From positions 1-64,000 of the forward strand of contig CAZRBG010000034.1 of NCBI GenBank assembly GCA_964598225.1: a stretch of DNA of 64,000 nucleotides, written 5' to 3'. The position numbers were made by a program, and so were the translations under genes. Positions 1 through 7,985 of this stretch are shown here, one piece after another (positions within the stretch are counted from its first letter, which is position 1; the number at the start of each line of letters is the position of its first letter). Below the pieces are notes generated by a model. It was not told the origin of the DNA and made no database searches. It saw nothing but the letters and a program-made list of their open reading frames with translations. This stretch comes from SG8-4 sp964598225. Lineage in GTDB: Bacteria; Planctomycetota; Phycisphaerae; Sedimentisphaerales; Anaerobacaceae.

Positions 1-95
1 AAGGGCCGCGGAGGCGAGCCTGCGAGCCTCAGCGGCCAAAGAAATCGAAACATACGGCCGCTGCAAAACCAAACAACAAAAGAAAATTAGGCCGG

Positions 96-332
96 TCAGC
101 TACCGGCACGCAGTTGCTCAGCCATCCTGATTTGCTCGATGGCCAACTGAGCGTCAGCTAACGCAGCCAGCTCTTTTTTGACACACCTCTGCTCATAACG
201 CGAAAGGCACTCATCCAGACCGTACCAGGCAAGCAAATCGTCAACAGGCAGAATCTGTCCGAACTGGTCCGTAGGCAAGTTGCCCTGACTCCTGATGAAA
301 TCCACAATTTTCCATATCTTATGTTTGTTCAT
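96..332 (-). CDS. Small hypothetical protein
   Basis: A 78-residue soluble protein of unknown function, acidic in its second half, with no signal peptide or membrane segment. I chose the ATG at 332 (protein begins MNKHKIWK) because a GGAG lies 8 nt before it. The same frame continues open 13 codons upstream to an ATG at 371, but no ribosome site precedes that one. A 10-bp inverted repeat lies 30-59 bases upstream of the start and may be an operator. The gene lies next to the transposase and replication module, so it may be cargo of a mobile element. I do not recognise the family. Confidence 0.5.
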   Translation of the reverse strand: MNKHKIWKIVDFIRSQGNLPTDQFGQILPVDDLLAWYGLDECLSRYEQRCVKKELAALADAQLAIEQIRMAEQLRAGS

Positions 333-361
333 TTTGTCAGCTCCGGCTGAACCACTCATGC

Positions 362-391
362 GGCGGTTCACCCGTTTTATAGTGAACCGCC
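362..391 (-). promoter_or_regulatory. Operator-like inverted repeat upstream of the small gene
   Basis: A perfect 10-bp inverted repeat (GGCGGTTCAC / GTGAACCGCC) with a 10-nt spacer that reads TATAAA on the minus strand, resembling a -10 box. It precedes the minus-strand gene starting at 332. There is no T-run, so a repressor site over a promoter fits better than a terminator. The rest of 392-814 shows no gene I can support. Confidence 0.35.
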
Positions 392-814
392 ATAGGTCTA
401 AGCCAAGGCTCGTTAGCAGACCCTTCGATAAACCTGCTATGAGGCCATTCTCATCAAGTATAAAAGATATCAGAATTCATTTTTTTTCTTAATGCGCAAA
501 ATATGCTCCGTCAGAACCCTTTCCGTGGCAGGACTGAACAGCTACTCATTCTGCTATACATGCTTTGGGCTCTATGCCACGCACAAGTTAATGTTTCAAA
601 TTATCGCAAATGGGAGCTACTTTCTTCAGACATAATGTACCGTTACGGGTTTATCACATAGTCATCCCATCGCCAAAGTGCTGTATCGAAAGTCCGTCAC
701 TAAGAATCGTTCTGTTCATCATGTCACAGCAAACAATTTATCAAGTTGTTTTTTCCTTTTTTCGTTCTCACCCAAAACGGGACGGAAAAAGAAAAAAACA
801 ACGGCCCAATCAGC

Positions 815-1897
815 TCAACTCCTAACCACCTTGGCATCATACAAACACCCATCACAAAGCATCCGCCAAAGATGTATCGCTATACGTTTGGCAAGGCCTA
901 CTATTGCCTTTTTGCCGTTTCCGGTATTGTGTAAGAGTCGATTATATATCTGACGGGCATGAGGATCTCTGCGATACCATGCCCAGGCAGCCTGGACGAG
1001 CATCGCACGCAGTTGCCGCCGGCCGGTTTTTGTAATGGGTCCCTGATGGCAACTCTGACCACTTTGGCTTACCCTGGGGCACAGACCAGTATATTTGCTT
1101 ACCTGTTTAGACTCAGTGAATCGACTTATGTTGAACATCTCTGCTCGATATGCCCAGGCAACGGTGTCTCCAACGCCAGGATGAGACTTAAAGATTTCTA
1201 TAGCAGCACTATGACGCTCGCTGCTGAATATCTGACGGAGTTTGGCTTTGGTCTCGCCCATTTTTTTGCAGAGAAATTCGTATTCATCAAGATATTGATC
1301 AAGGGTAAATCGCAACTCACTGCAGATATTCAACTGCCGGAGCCGCTCGATGAGAATCTTGTTCCAGTTGCCTCCGGGCCAGCTGATGCCATGCTGTAAA
1401 AGGAAACTCTTAATCTGTTGCATGATCCGTTTGCGCTTGGACGCCAACTGGTCACGTAGTCGCGTAACTTGTCTGTCAGCTTCTTGCTGTTCCCTGGGTA
1501 CCTCTACAAACGTTAGAAGTCTCTTAGCGGTATATTCTGCTAACTGCTGACAGTCAAGACGATCTGTTTTAGCAGATGAATCGATCATACGCGGCGTTTT
1601 GGATGCCGCCACTACTTCAGCAGGAAGATTTGCAGACCGTAATAAGCGAACCAAACTATAGCCGGTAGGCCCTGCTTCATACACAATATTTTTCAAAGAG
1701 CTGCCCATCTTCTGAACATCTCGCAATAGCCTGTTATTATTCGGCGACATCGAGTAAACACAGCCAATCCGACCATTATGCCATATCGCCACATGATAGT
1801 GACGCCTGTGCACATCAACGCCAACGTAAATTTCATCCTCTTTCGTAAAAGCATTTTGCTTGAACCAACTTTCCTTTTTCGATAATCTTCTACCCAT
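815..1897 (-). CDS. IS110-family transposase (DEDD recombinase)
   Basis: A 360-residue transposase. The N-terminal RuvC-like domain shows the DEDD residues of the family: YVGVDVH, YEAGPTGY and KTDRLDCQQLA. The C-terminal Transposase_20 domain contains HPGVGDTVAWAYRAEM and a serine-containing SQSGQS segment followed by GPITKTGRRQLRAML. The start is the ATG at 1897, where AAGGAG lies 7 nt upstream; an in-frame ATG six bases earlier is too close to that site. IS110 elements have no conventional terminal inverted repeats, and I could not fix the element ends. Length and motifs are complete, so it may be active. It lies beside a replication/integration module and marks this stretch as accessory DNA. 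Confidence 0.9.
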   Translation of the reverse strand: MGRRLSKKESWFKQNAFTKEDEIYVGVDVHRRHYHVAIWHNGRIGCVYSMSPNNNRLLRDVQKMGSSLKNIVYEAGPTGYSLVRLLRSANLPAEVVAASKTPRMIDSSAKTDRLDCQQLAEYTAKRLLTFVEVPREQQEADRQVTRLRDQLASKRKRIMQQIKSFLLQHGISWPGGNWNKILIERLRQLNICSELRFTLDQYLDEYEFLCKKMGETKAKLRQIFSSERHSAAIEIFKSHPGVGDTVAWAYRAEMFNISRFTESKQVSKYTGLCPRVSQSGQSCHQGPITKTGRRQLRAMLVQAAWAWYRRDPHARQIYNRLLHNTGNGKKAIVGLAKRIAIHLWRMLCDGCLYDAKVVRS

Positions 1898-1939
1898 GGT
1901 CATTCTCCTTAAATTGAAGGTTAAAAACTCTAAGGTTAC

Positions 1940-2215
1940 CAATTTAGGAGAATGGCCTACATATTATCTTGAGGCCGTAAGGCCGACCCCGAAGGGGGAA
2001 AGATTTACGATAATGGGTCTGCGTGGGCCGGAGCGTACAGGAACACCTCTGAGAGCAAGGCGTTCAATCCACAGTACTCAATACGACCAACTGAGCACAG
2101 TCTGTACAACTCCTGCAACCGCAGCGGAGAACAACTACGTTTGCTGCAATTGTTCCTCGTCTATAAAATCGAGGGTCGGCCGCTGAGGTGGCGTGGGAGA
2201 GCTATCCGCAGCCAA
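1940..2215 (-). ncRNA. Candidate IS110 bridge-RNA region
   Basis: About 270 bases of structured sequence without a gene lie just upstream of the IS110 transposase, in the place where IS110-group elements encode their bridge RNA (established for IS621). Visible structure includes adjacent short hairpins at 1971-1998 (GGCC-GTAA-GGCC, then CCCC-GAAG-GGGG) and G/C-rich segments to about 2195. The element boundary, donor loop and target loop were not determined, so this is a positional inference. Confidence 0.25.
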
Positions 2216-2487
2216 AAGACATGACTACATATCCAATATGAGAGTCTCTACTAATACAGTAGGTGTATTGTATCCAAATACTGCCAACAAGCCATAAAAG
2301 CACTATGTGCCACAACTCGTCCATGGGTGGAAAGGTTTATGAAAAAAGAGACAGTGTGGCCCGGAGCGACAAACAAAGATGAGCGCGCTGCTAGGCAAAT
2401 ATACCTTGTGAGATGCCCCGTCGTGAAGGCAACGTCACGCTTTAATGCAGATGGGTGTTGGGAAAAGGTTAAAATGTATATATATTC

Positions 2488-2697
2488 GATTTATGTAAGG
2501 GTTTTGTAAACTGCTGATATGCAACACCTTAGAGCTGATTTTAGCTGTTTTCCGCAGGGAATTATGTAGGGGTTTTGACCCCCGAAAAGCCTATTTATCT
2601 AAGACTTTTGGCGAATTATGTAAGGGTTTAGGCCCGAATTATGTAAGACTTTGGCCGATTTATGTAGGGGTTTTTGGGCAATTTTGTAAGGGGGTGG
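2488..2697 (+). repeat. Array of seven directly repeated iterons
   Basis: Seven degenerate copies of GAATTATGTAAGGGTTTTG start at 2488, 2559, 2592, 2613, 2636, 2657 and 2679. The last five are 21-23 bp apart, about two helical turns, so a protein would meet them on one DNA face. All point the same way. Variation is concentrated in the AAGGG/AGGGG/AAGAC core. They lie 360 bp before the Orc1/Cdc6-like gene, as initiator-binding iterons do in plasmid origins. The spacing, about equal to repeat length, and the lack of unique spacers exclude a CRISPR array. Confidence 0.8.
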
Positions 2698-2892
2698 ATC
2701 AACCGCCACGACGCTCATTGCCAGAGACCACCATTGCCCACCAACGACACAGTTGGTTTTTGAAAACTTGATGAATTGGTCTACAAGGAAAGAATGCAAA
2801 TCTCACCGTGAGTGCGTTTCCGATGGAATTGCGATCTATGATAATAGATATATGGTTGTCTTTAATATATATATATTTTCAATATTGAAAGG
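2488..2892. other. Putative replication origin: iterons plus AT-rich tract
   Basis: The iteron array is followed at about 2838-2892 by a very AT-rich stretch with TATATATATATT and TTTTCAATATTGAAA elements, which could serve as a DNA-unwinding region. Iterons, an AT-rich region and an adjacent initiator gene form the usual layout of a plasmid or archaeal origin. Activity is inferred; no experimentally defined box is matched. Confidence 0.5.
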
Positions 2893-3059
2893 TGTCTACA
2901 CTTGCCGTTACCATTTGGCAGTAGCGCGGCTATTTGGATATCACTCATCATGCTGTCCCGAATTTTCCATCGGAAATCTACTCTCGGTGGCAGGAGCTTG
3001 GAATCCAAAAAGCTTATATACCAGCTCTTCCAGTGAACGCAACAGGAGGTGAAATTCCG

Positions 3060-4301
3060 ATGGAAACTACAAAAGTCCGAGGTAAGATCATCGCACAGAT
3101 TCAACACATGCTTGAGCACACTGTCATTAAGAACCGGCGTTTTCTCGATGATGAGCAACTCATCAAGTCCGAGCAACTGGCGGTCTTAGAAGAGATTTTC
3201 AACGCCAATGTGCGAGATACCGAGATCCGTGAATTGAGTTCTCATTTTGCACCGGTACTGCGAAACGACCACCCGGTCCACTTGGCCGTCTGGGGCAAGA
3301 CCGGAACTGGCAAAACACTGACGCTGAGCTATTTCCTTAATCTGCTGGCGGAAATGTGCGTAAAGAAGAATGTCAACCTGAAATATGAGCACCTCGATCT
3401 TTCCACACCCATGCCATGCTTCCGGGCCTTGAACGATCTGGCATGTCTTCTCAACGCCAGCAAGCGGTACAAGAAGGGCATATCCCTTGAAGAACTCATG
3501 TTGAGGATTGAGGCCGCTCTGGCTGCATACGAAGGCTACCTCGTTCTCTTCGTGGACGAAGTGGATCATCTCAGGCGAGATAAGGATACATTCATGACGT
3601 TTCTCGTCCGTCGACTGCCCCAGAGGATTCCAGCGCGACTTATCCTCGTCTTCGTATCCAATCGTCTCGACTGGCCGGATAATTTGGACCCGCGCGTTAA
3701 GTCCTTCCTTAAGCTGAATGAAATCGTATTCAAACCCTATGACGCCTTGGATCTGCAGCGAATTCTTAGTATTCGCGTGGATAAGGCATTGCATAAGGAG
3801 GCAGTAGAACCAGGCGTGATCGAGAAGGTGGCCGCGTTGGCCAGTAGGGATCACGGTGATGCCAGGCAGGCTGTTGCTCTCCTGGCCAGAAGCGCCTATC
3901 TGGCCGAGAAAGCGGGAACCAAAATCACTCTGGAGACCGTCGACCACGCAGCCTCGGAAATGGAGCAGGATAAGTACATCACTATGATCCGCACCGCGCC
4001 CCGACAACTTCAGACCGCCATGGCCGCAGTGATCCAGTGCGTACATAACAAGAGAGGTGATAAAGGCGACACGGGCGAAGTCTATCAGATATACAGCAAG
4101 TTCTGTAGCAGAGCGGAGCTGAGGCCTCTTACGCGCAGAGCTTTCGGCGACATGCTCAATGAATTGGATATGTACTCACTTCTGCGAAGCCACGTGATCT
4201 CACGCGGGCGGTATGGCAGAAAGCGAGAGATCAGTATCGATCTGCCTGAAGATTTGACAGAGAGAATCTATGAGGAGATTAAGCGGAATCTTGATATGTG
4301 A
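3060..4301 (+). CDS. Orc1/Cdc6-family replication initiator (archaeal type)
   Basis: A 413-residue AAA+ ATPase with the full archaeal Orc1/Cdc6 layout. Walker A GKTGTGKT is at 79-86, Walker B LVLFVDEVDHL at 161-171, and sensor 1 VFVSNRLDW at 197-205. The Arg-containing DPRVKSFL block with IVFKPY follows at 210-226, and sensor 2 HGDARQAVALLARSA at 265-279. The C-terminal winged helix contains TGEVYQIYSKFC, LNELDMYSLL and GRYGRKREI (338-390). The start at 3060 follows a strong AGGAGGTG site; an upstream in-frame ATG at 2934 has none. Its length matches archaeal Cdc6. It would load or recruit replication proteins at the iterons just upstream. An Orc1/Cdc6 protein in bacterial-looking DNA is unexpected and suggests transfer. 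The stop codon abuts that of the next, convergent gene. Confidence 0.88.
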   Translation: METTKVRGKIIAQIQHMLEHTVIKNRRFLDDEQLIKSEQLAVLEEIFNANVRDTEIRELSSHFAPVLRNDHPVHLAVWGKTGTGKTLTLSYFLNLLAEMCVKKNVNLKYEHLDLSTPMPCFRALNDLACLLNASKRYKKGISLEELMLRIEAALAAYEGYLVLFVDEVDHLRRDKDTFMTFLVRRLPQRIPARLILVFVSNRLDWPDNLDPRVKSFLKLNEIVFKPYDALDLQRILSIRVDKALHKEAVEPGVIEKVAALASRDHGDARQAVALLARSAYLAEKAGTKITLETVDHAASEMEQDKYITMIRTAPRQLQTAMAAVIQCVHNKRGDKGDTGEVYQIYSKFCSRAELRPLTRRAFGDMLNELDMYSLLRSHVISRGRYGRKREISIDLPEDLTERIYEEIKRNLDM

Positions 4302-5192
4302 TCAGGGCAATGGCGCGCGACAACTGAGACTGCCGAGAATCGATTGAGGTGGGATATCGAGACGGCCACCCCGGGCCCAGATATCCGCCGAGATGCCGTC
4401 TTCGAACATGCGGTCTTTCTGCGTCACCCAGATGAAATCAGAGGGTTGCATCTCCCGGGCCAAAGAACATATCTTGCTCATTTGAGAAGAAGTGTCCGTT
4501 AGAAATAGCAGGCGAAAACCGTTCAGTTGGCAATTCCACAGTCTTTCATAGCGTTTGTACCCCTGCGCGTCGAAACATATCCCATAATTGAGGATCTTCT
4601 GGCGAATGTCTGTCAATATACGCTTTGGACTGGCAAGTATTTCCGTACCCAAATCCACCTCCAGGAAGAACAGAAGTGTTCTTTCCAGGTTCGAATCGTA
4701 TATTGAGAAGGTCGCGTCGGGCTCAAAACGGATGAGCTCTCCTGTTTTGCTCTGTACTGACACACTCAATAATTCCTTTGGACTAAACGGTGAGTTATGC
4801 GGAAGGAATCGTATTTTCAATCCAGGCAAAACGGTCTGAACGCGGTATAGGTGAATGCGTACCCAATTCAACAAGAGCTGGTGATTCTGGCAGCGGGTCT
4901 TATCTCCAATTAGATGACCAGTTGGAACTTGGGATTCTATGATTCCCCGTTCTTTCAAAATAGTGACGGCCGACTTGCTCAGAAACACGACCCGCTCGGG
5001 TCGGCCCCTGTGTTGTCCCCGACCGCGCTTGGTTTCTTCGAGCACACCCTCTGCAATCAGTTTGCCGATCCTGTCTCTCACGCCTTTTTTACTACGGGAT
5101 AGGAGAGCCGCCAATTGCGGTGATGTCATGATCCGATACTCGGCAACAATCTGGAGCATCTCATAGTCTGATGGTGTCAGTCTAAACGCCAT
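4302..5192 (-). CDS. Replication-relaxation family protein
   Basis: A 296-residue protein resembling the Replic_Relax family found on plasmids and conjugative elements. The N-terminus (about 1-75) is a winged helix-turn-helix (LTPSDYEMLQIVAEYRIMTS, then LAALLSRSKKGVRDRIGKL). The rest is the family's restriction-endonuclease-like region, with RFEPDATFSI followed by FFLEVDLGTE. The start is the ATG at 5192, with AGGAG 9 nt upstream. It is convergent with the initiator gene: the two stops abut as TGA|TCA with no spacer. The role of this family is poorly known; DNA relaxation or replication control is inferred from family naming and context. Confidence 0.7.
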   Translation of the reverse strand: MAFRLTPSDYEMLQIVAEYRIMTSPQLAALLSRSKKGVRDRIGKLIAEGVLEETKRGRGQHRGRPERVVFLSKSAVTILKERGIIESQVPTGHLIGDKTRCQNHQLLLNWVRIHLYRVQTVLPGLKIRFLPHNSPFSPKELLSVSVQSKTGELIRFEPDATFSIYDSNLERTLLFFLEVDLGTEILASPKRILTDIRQKILNYGICFDAQGYKRYERLWNCQLNGFRLLFLTDTSSQMSKICSLAREMQPSDFIWVTQKDRMFEDGISADIWARGGRLDIPPQSILGSLSCRAPLP

Positions 5193-5425
5193 GCTTGAAA
5201 ACTCCTGGAAAACCCGCAAAGTTTGGAGCGCACCGTATACTCCTTCTTAAACACAGCGGCTGAGCCCACTCTGTCATTTCACAGGAGACGCAAATTTTCA
5301 AAAAAATAAGAGAAGCGAGGGAGCAAGGTACATATGGACCTTGCTGCCGATGAAACGAGTCGGTGTGAAACACCGCTTTGAATGACAGAAGAACATGATC
5401 AGTAATGTAACCTGAGTACAAGGTA

Positions 5426-5644
5426 GTGGAAAACGTCACAAGACCCAAATCAGATCTGATGACTGAAGATGAGCTTATTGTCTATCTGCGCATCCCGGAA
5501 GTCAGCAATTCTAAAGACTACCACAACGTCATAGCAAACTTAAAACGTATGCGCGGGCTTCCATGTATCCATATCAGCCATCAGCCGTTGTATCCGAGAG
5601 ATGCGATTTGCCGATGGATAGAACAAGAAACGAAAAAATCGTGA
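5426..5644 (+). CDS. Small helix-turn-helix protein, excisionase-like
   Basis: A protein of 72 residues from the GTG at 5426, or 61 from the ATG at 5459; neither start has a strong ribosome site. The sequence MTEDELIVYLRIPEV...NLKRMRGLPCIHI...LYPRDAICRWIEQE follows the pattern of AlpA/excisionase-type winged HTH proteins, with a helix, a recognition helix, a wing, then R-x-x-I-x-x-W-I. It sits 101 bp before the integrase on the same strand, the usual place of a recombination directionality factor. It may instead be a general transcription regulator of the element. Confidence 0.6.
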   Translation: MENVTRPKSDLMTEDELIVYLRIPEVSNSKDYHNVIANLKRMRGLPCIHISHQPLYPRDAICRWIEQETKKS

Positions 5645-5745
5645 ATTGAGGGGTGAACCATGATTTCTCAATTTCCAACTTCAACAGCCAATGTTAGAAT
5701 GTGCCCGGACCGGTCTTGCCAGTTCGAGAAGAAAGGAGGTTCCAA

Positions 5746-6960
5746 ATGAAGGAACTGGTAAGACTTAGAACAAGACCATCGCGTGATGGTAAGAGATTCA
5801 CGTACATACTCGATTATGTAGATGAGAATGGAAAGAGAAGGCGTACTTCTCTGGGGCACGCTGATAGTCGTAAGGCTGAGAGACAGCAGAAGCAAAAAGA
5901 GCGTGAATTACGGATGGGTATATTGGGGCCGGAGTCGATGAAGCTTAGTGACTTTCTTGAAGACAGCTTAGCAAGAACAGGTGATCAGATTAGAGAGAGT
6001 ACGGCTTGTGAGACAGAGAATTCTATGCTGAGTTTCATTCAGATTGTTGGCGATATTGACTACCAGCAGGTGAATCTCAGGCACGGAGAGGTCTTCAGAC
6101 AAAAATCTTTGGATGAAGGCAGTAGTCGAGCAACCGTGGCAAAGAAGCTCCGTCACTTGAAACGATTGTTCCAATTGGCTGTTGACCGAAAACAGCTGGA
6201 TGAGAATCCATTCCGATTAATCAAGGCTCCAAAATCACCTAAGAAGAAAGTCCATATTTTCAAGCCCGACGAGTGCGAACGTCTTTTACGTGCTGCCAGG
6301 GAATATCAAGGCGAGGCCTGTCCGATGCTGAGATGGGATTTGCTAATTGCAGTTGGACTGACAACGGGGTTGAGGCGGGGAGAACTACTTAACGCCACTT
6401 GGCGGGACATCGAGATAGCCTCCCAGACCATCGAAGTTAATCCAAAGACCAGCACAGGAGAAACCTGGGAGTGGCATATCAAGGATACCGACCGCAGGAC
6501 TCTGCCTTTGACTGACGAAGTAACATCGCTACTGGTAGATCATCAGAACAACCATCCAGAAGGCTACCCTTATGTATTCGTGCCTCCGCATAGGTACGAC
6601 AGAGTGCAGGAATTGCGCAAGAAGGGCGAATGGACTTTGCGTAGTTCGCGGCAGAATCTCATACATAACTTTACCCGCCAATTCAGGATCATCCTCAGAC
6701 GGGCGAACATTCAGAGACTCGCGCAGTTCCACGATTTGAGGCGCACTGCATTGAGTAACTGGCTTGCAAACGGCATGGGCGAATATGATGTGATGATTTT
6801 GGCCGGCCACGGTAGTTTTGATACAACACACGAGTTCTATCTGGCGATACGCGAGGATATGCTGGCCAGAGCAAGGCAAGCCGCGAGCAGGGCGGTCGGC
6901 CAAAATTTGGCGCGCGCTTGGCACGCGCCCTGTTTTTCGGGAAAGGTGATTGACACGTGA
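5746..6960 (+). CDS. Tyrosine recombinase / integrase
   Basis: A 404-residue site-specific recombinase. The N-terminal part (about 1-65) is an Arm-type DNA-binding segment, about 70-165 is a SAM-like core-binding domain, and the C-terminus is catalytic. Active-site residues are visible: R in TTGLRRGELL, H-x-x-R in FHDLRRTALSNWL, the second H in LAGHGSFDTTHEFY and the tyrosine at the end of that string. The start is the ATG at 5746 behind AAAGGAGG; a longer frame to 5701 has no such site. The gene ends 38 bp before a tRNA-Arg gene, the probable attachment target, but reads toward the 5' side of the tRNA. The usual arrangement places the element at the 3' end. Confidence 0.92.
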   Translation: MKELVRLRTRPSRDGKRFTYILDYVDENGKRRRTSLGHADSRKAERQQKQKERELRMGILGPESMKLSDFLEDSLARTGDQIRESTACETENSMLSFIQIVGDIDYQQVNLRHGEVFRQKSLDEGSSRATVAKKLRHLKRLFQLAVDRKQLDENPFRLIKAPKSPKKKVHIFKPDECERLLRAAREYQGEACPMLRWDLLIAVGLTTGLRRGELLNATWRDIEIASQTIEVNPKTSTGETWEWHIKDTDRRTLPLTDEVTSLLVDHQNNHPEGYPYVFVPPHRYDRVQELRKKGEWTLRSSRQNLIHNFTRQFRIILRRANIQRLAQFHDLRRTALSNWLANGMGEYDVMILAGHGSFDTTHEFYLAIREDMLARARQAASRAVGQNLARAWHAPCFSGKVIDT

Positions 6961-6998
6961 AATCAGAAATGGTTAAATCACAGACACTTAGATTTGAT

Positions 6999-7072
6999 GC
7001 GCCCGTAGCTCAATTGGATAGAGTCGCGGACTTCGAATCCGAAGGTTGCAGGTTCGAGTCCTGCCGGGCGCG
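6999..7072 (+). tRNA. tRNA-Arg (anticodon TCG)
   Basis: A 74-nt cloverleaf. The acceptor stem GCGCCCG pairs with CGGGCGC. The D arm is GCTC...GAGT, the anticodon loop CTTCGAA gives TCG, and the T arm is GCAGG-TTCGAGT-CCTGC. CCA is not encoded. The outer pair of the anticodon stem is a G-A mismatch where T-A is usual. Its 5' side adjoins the integrase of the putative element. Confidence 0.95.
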
Positions 7073-7250
7073 TTTTTGTAATATCTTTTTTAAGAGGTCC
7101 GAGTTCTCAAGAATACCCTATGCCGGGCGGACTGTTCCGCGCCATAAATAACTAAGTCAACACAACATAGATGCTTACAGGTACGACTGATACGTACGCA
7201 TCAGCAACGTAGTGTATGCGCGAAGCAGGATATCTGTTGGCTCTGTTAGT

Positions 7251-7796
7251 CTATTTCGGCCAGTGTTTAATGAGTTCTTCTTTTGTGAAATGTTTTGCTA
7301 TTTCCGGCGCGGATTCGTCCAGTCTGTATGGATAAACCGTTATCTGCCTGGGCGGAAGTCTGTCAGGCGATACGTCAGGCACAGGAGGTCCCACAGGCTC
7401 GGAGTCGGGCGCAGGCTTCTGTTTCTTTTTCTTCGAATTCGATTCTTCTTCGGGAGATTCTATCACTCCGGCGGAGACAACCGGTTTTCCCTGGAGGGAA
7501 TCGACCAAATCGCGTTTTGCGTATATCGCCTCTTCTTGTGCGAGTTCAAGCCTTCGCTTTGCCGCTTCGTACTGCTCTTTCTGGGCGATTAGCGTATAGT
7601 AAGGAAGGATATGTTTCAGGTCGATATATTTGGCAAGAATCGCGGCCGAAAGATCCGCATCGTCCGGATATAGTATTGCGATTCTGTCTTCAATGTCATC
7701 GGCATTTTTTTGGCCGTTGATAGCACTAGTGCCGAGTGCAATTAGTACTACAATACAGGGTAGCAGCGTGATCGTCTTTCCTTTGGCTAGTCGCAT
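7251..7796 (-). CDS. Hypothetical exported protein
   Basis: A 181-residue protein with an N-terminal signal sequence (MRLAKGKTITLLPCIVVLIA, cleavage likely near SAINGQ). A helical middle (about 60-105, rich in Glu, Ala and Arg, possibly coiled coil) follows, then a low-complexity Lys/Pro linker containing SKKKKQKPAPDSEPVGPP and a short C-terminal part. The start at 7796 is supported by GAGGAGGTG just upstream; the frame is open further up without a site. I do not recognise a family. Export to the periplasm or envelope is inferred. Bases 7073-7250, between the tRNA and this gene, hold nothing I can identify. Confidence 0.65.
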   Translation of the reverse strand: MRLAKGKTITLLPCIVVLIALGTSAINGQKNADDIEDRIAILYPDDADLSAAILAKYIDLKHILPYYTLIAQKEQYEAAKRRLELAQEEAIYAKRDLVDSLQGKPVVSAGVIESPEEESNSKKKKQKPAPDSEPVGPPVPDVSPDRLPPRQITVYPYRLDESAPEIAKHFTKEELIKHWPK

Positions 7797-7985
7797 TTGA
7801 CACCTCCTCAAAATATTAAATTGTGTCACCCTACTCACAACGAGCAAAACAGAAATCCTGTCCTTTAGGGTCCGATACAAAATAGGCTGTTGCGGGAACA
7901 ATGTCAACTTTTATTTTTAGAATTTAGAGGAAATAGTAATGAATTTTCCTCTGCTCATCTACAATACTTAACGCTGACGAACTCG

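Larger units (their letters stand above)
2488..6998. mobile_element. Putative integrated replicating element, right part
   Basis: Iterons, an Orc1/Cdc6-like initiator, a Replication-relaxation protein, an excisionase-like HTH protein and a tyrosine integrase are contiguous and end 38 bp from a tRNA-Arg gene. This gene set is typical of plasmids that integrate at tRNAs. I found no attachment-site duplication, and the left boundary is unknown. It may lie left of the IS110 copy or outside the window. Confidence 0.5.

Noticed and set aside
1..90. Possible 3' end of a plus-strand gene at the left edge
   Set aside because: Three frames are open across so short a stretch that none can be favoured.
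2488..2697. Repeat array considered as CRISPR
   Set aside because: Repeats are degenerate, spacers are only 2-4 bases or irregular, and no cas genes are present; iterons explain it better.
6957..7151. Open frame overlapping the tRNA-Arg gene
   Set aside because: It is the translation of the tRNA itself (the VAQLDRVADFESEGCRFESC string is the usual artefact).
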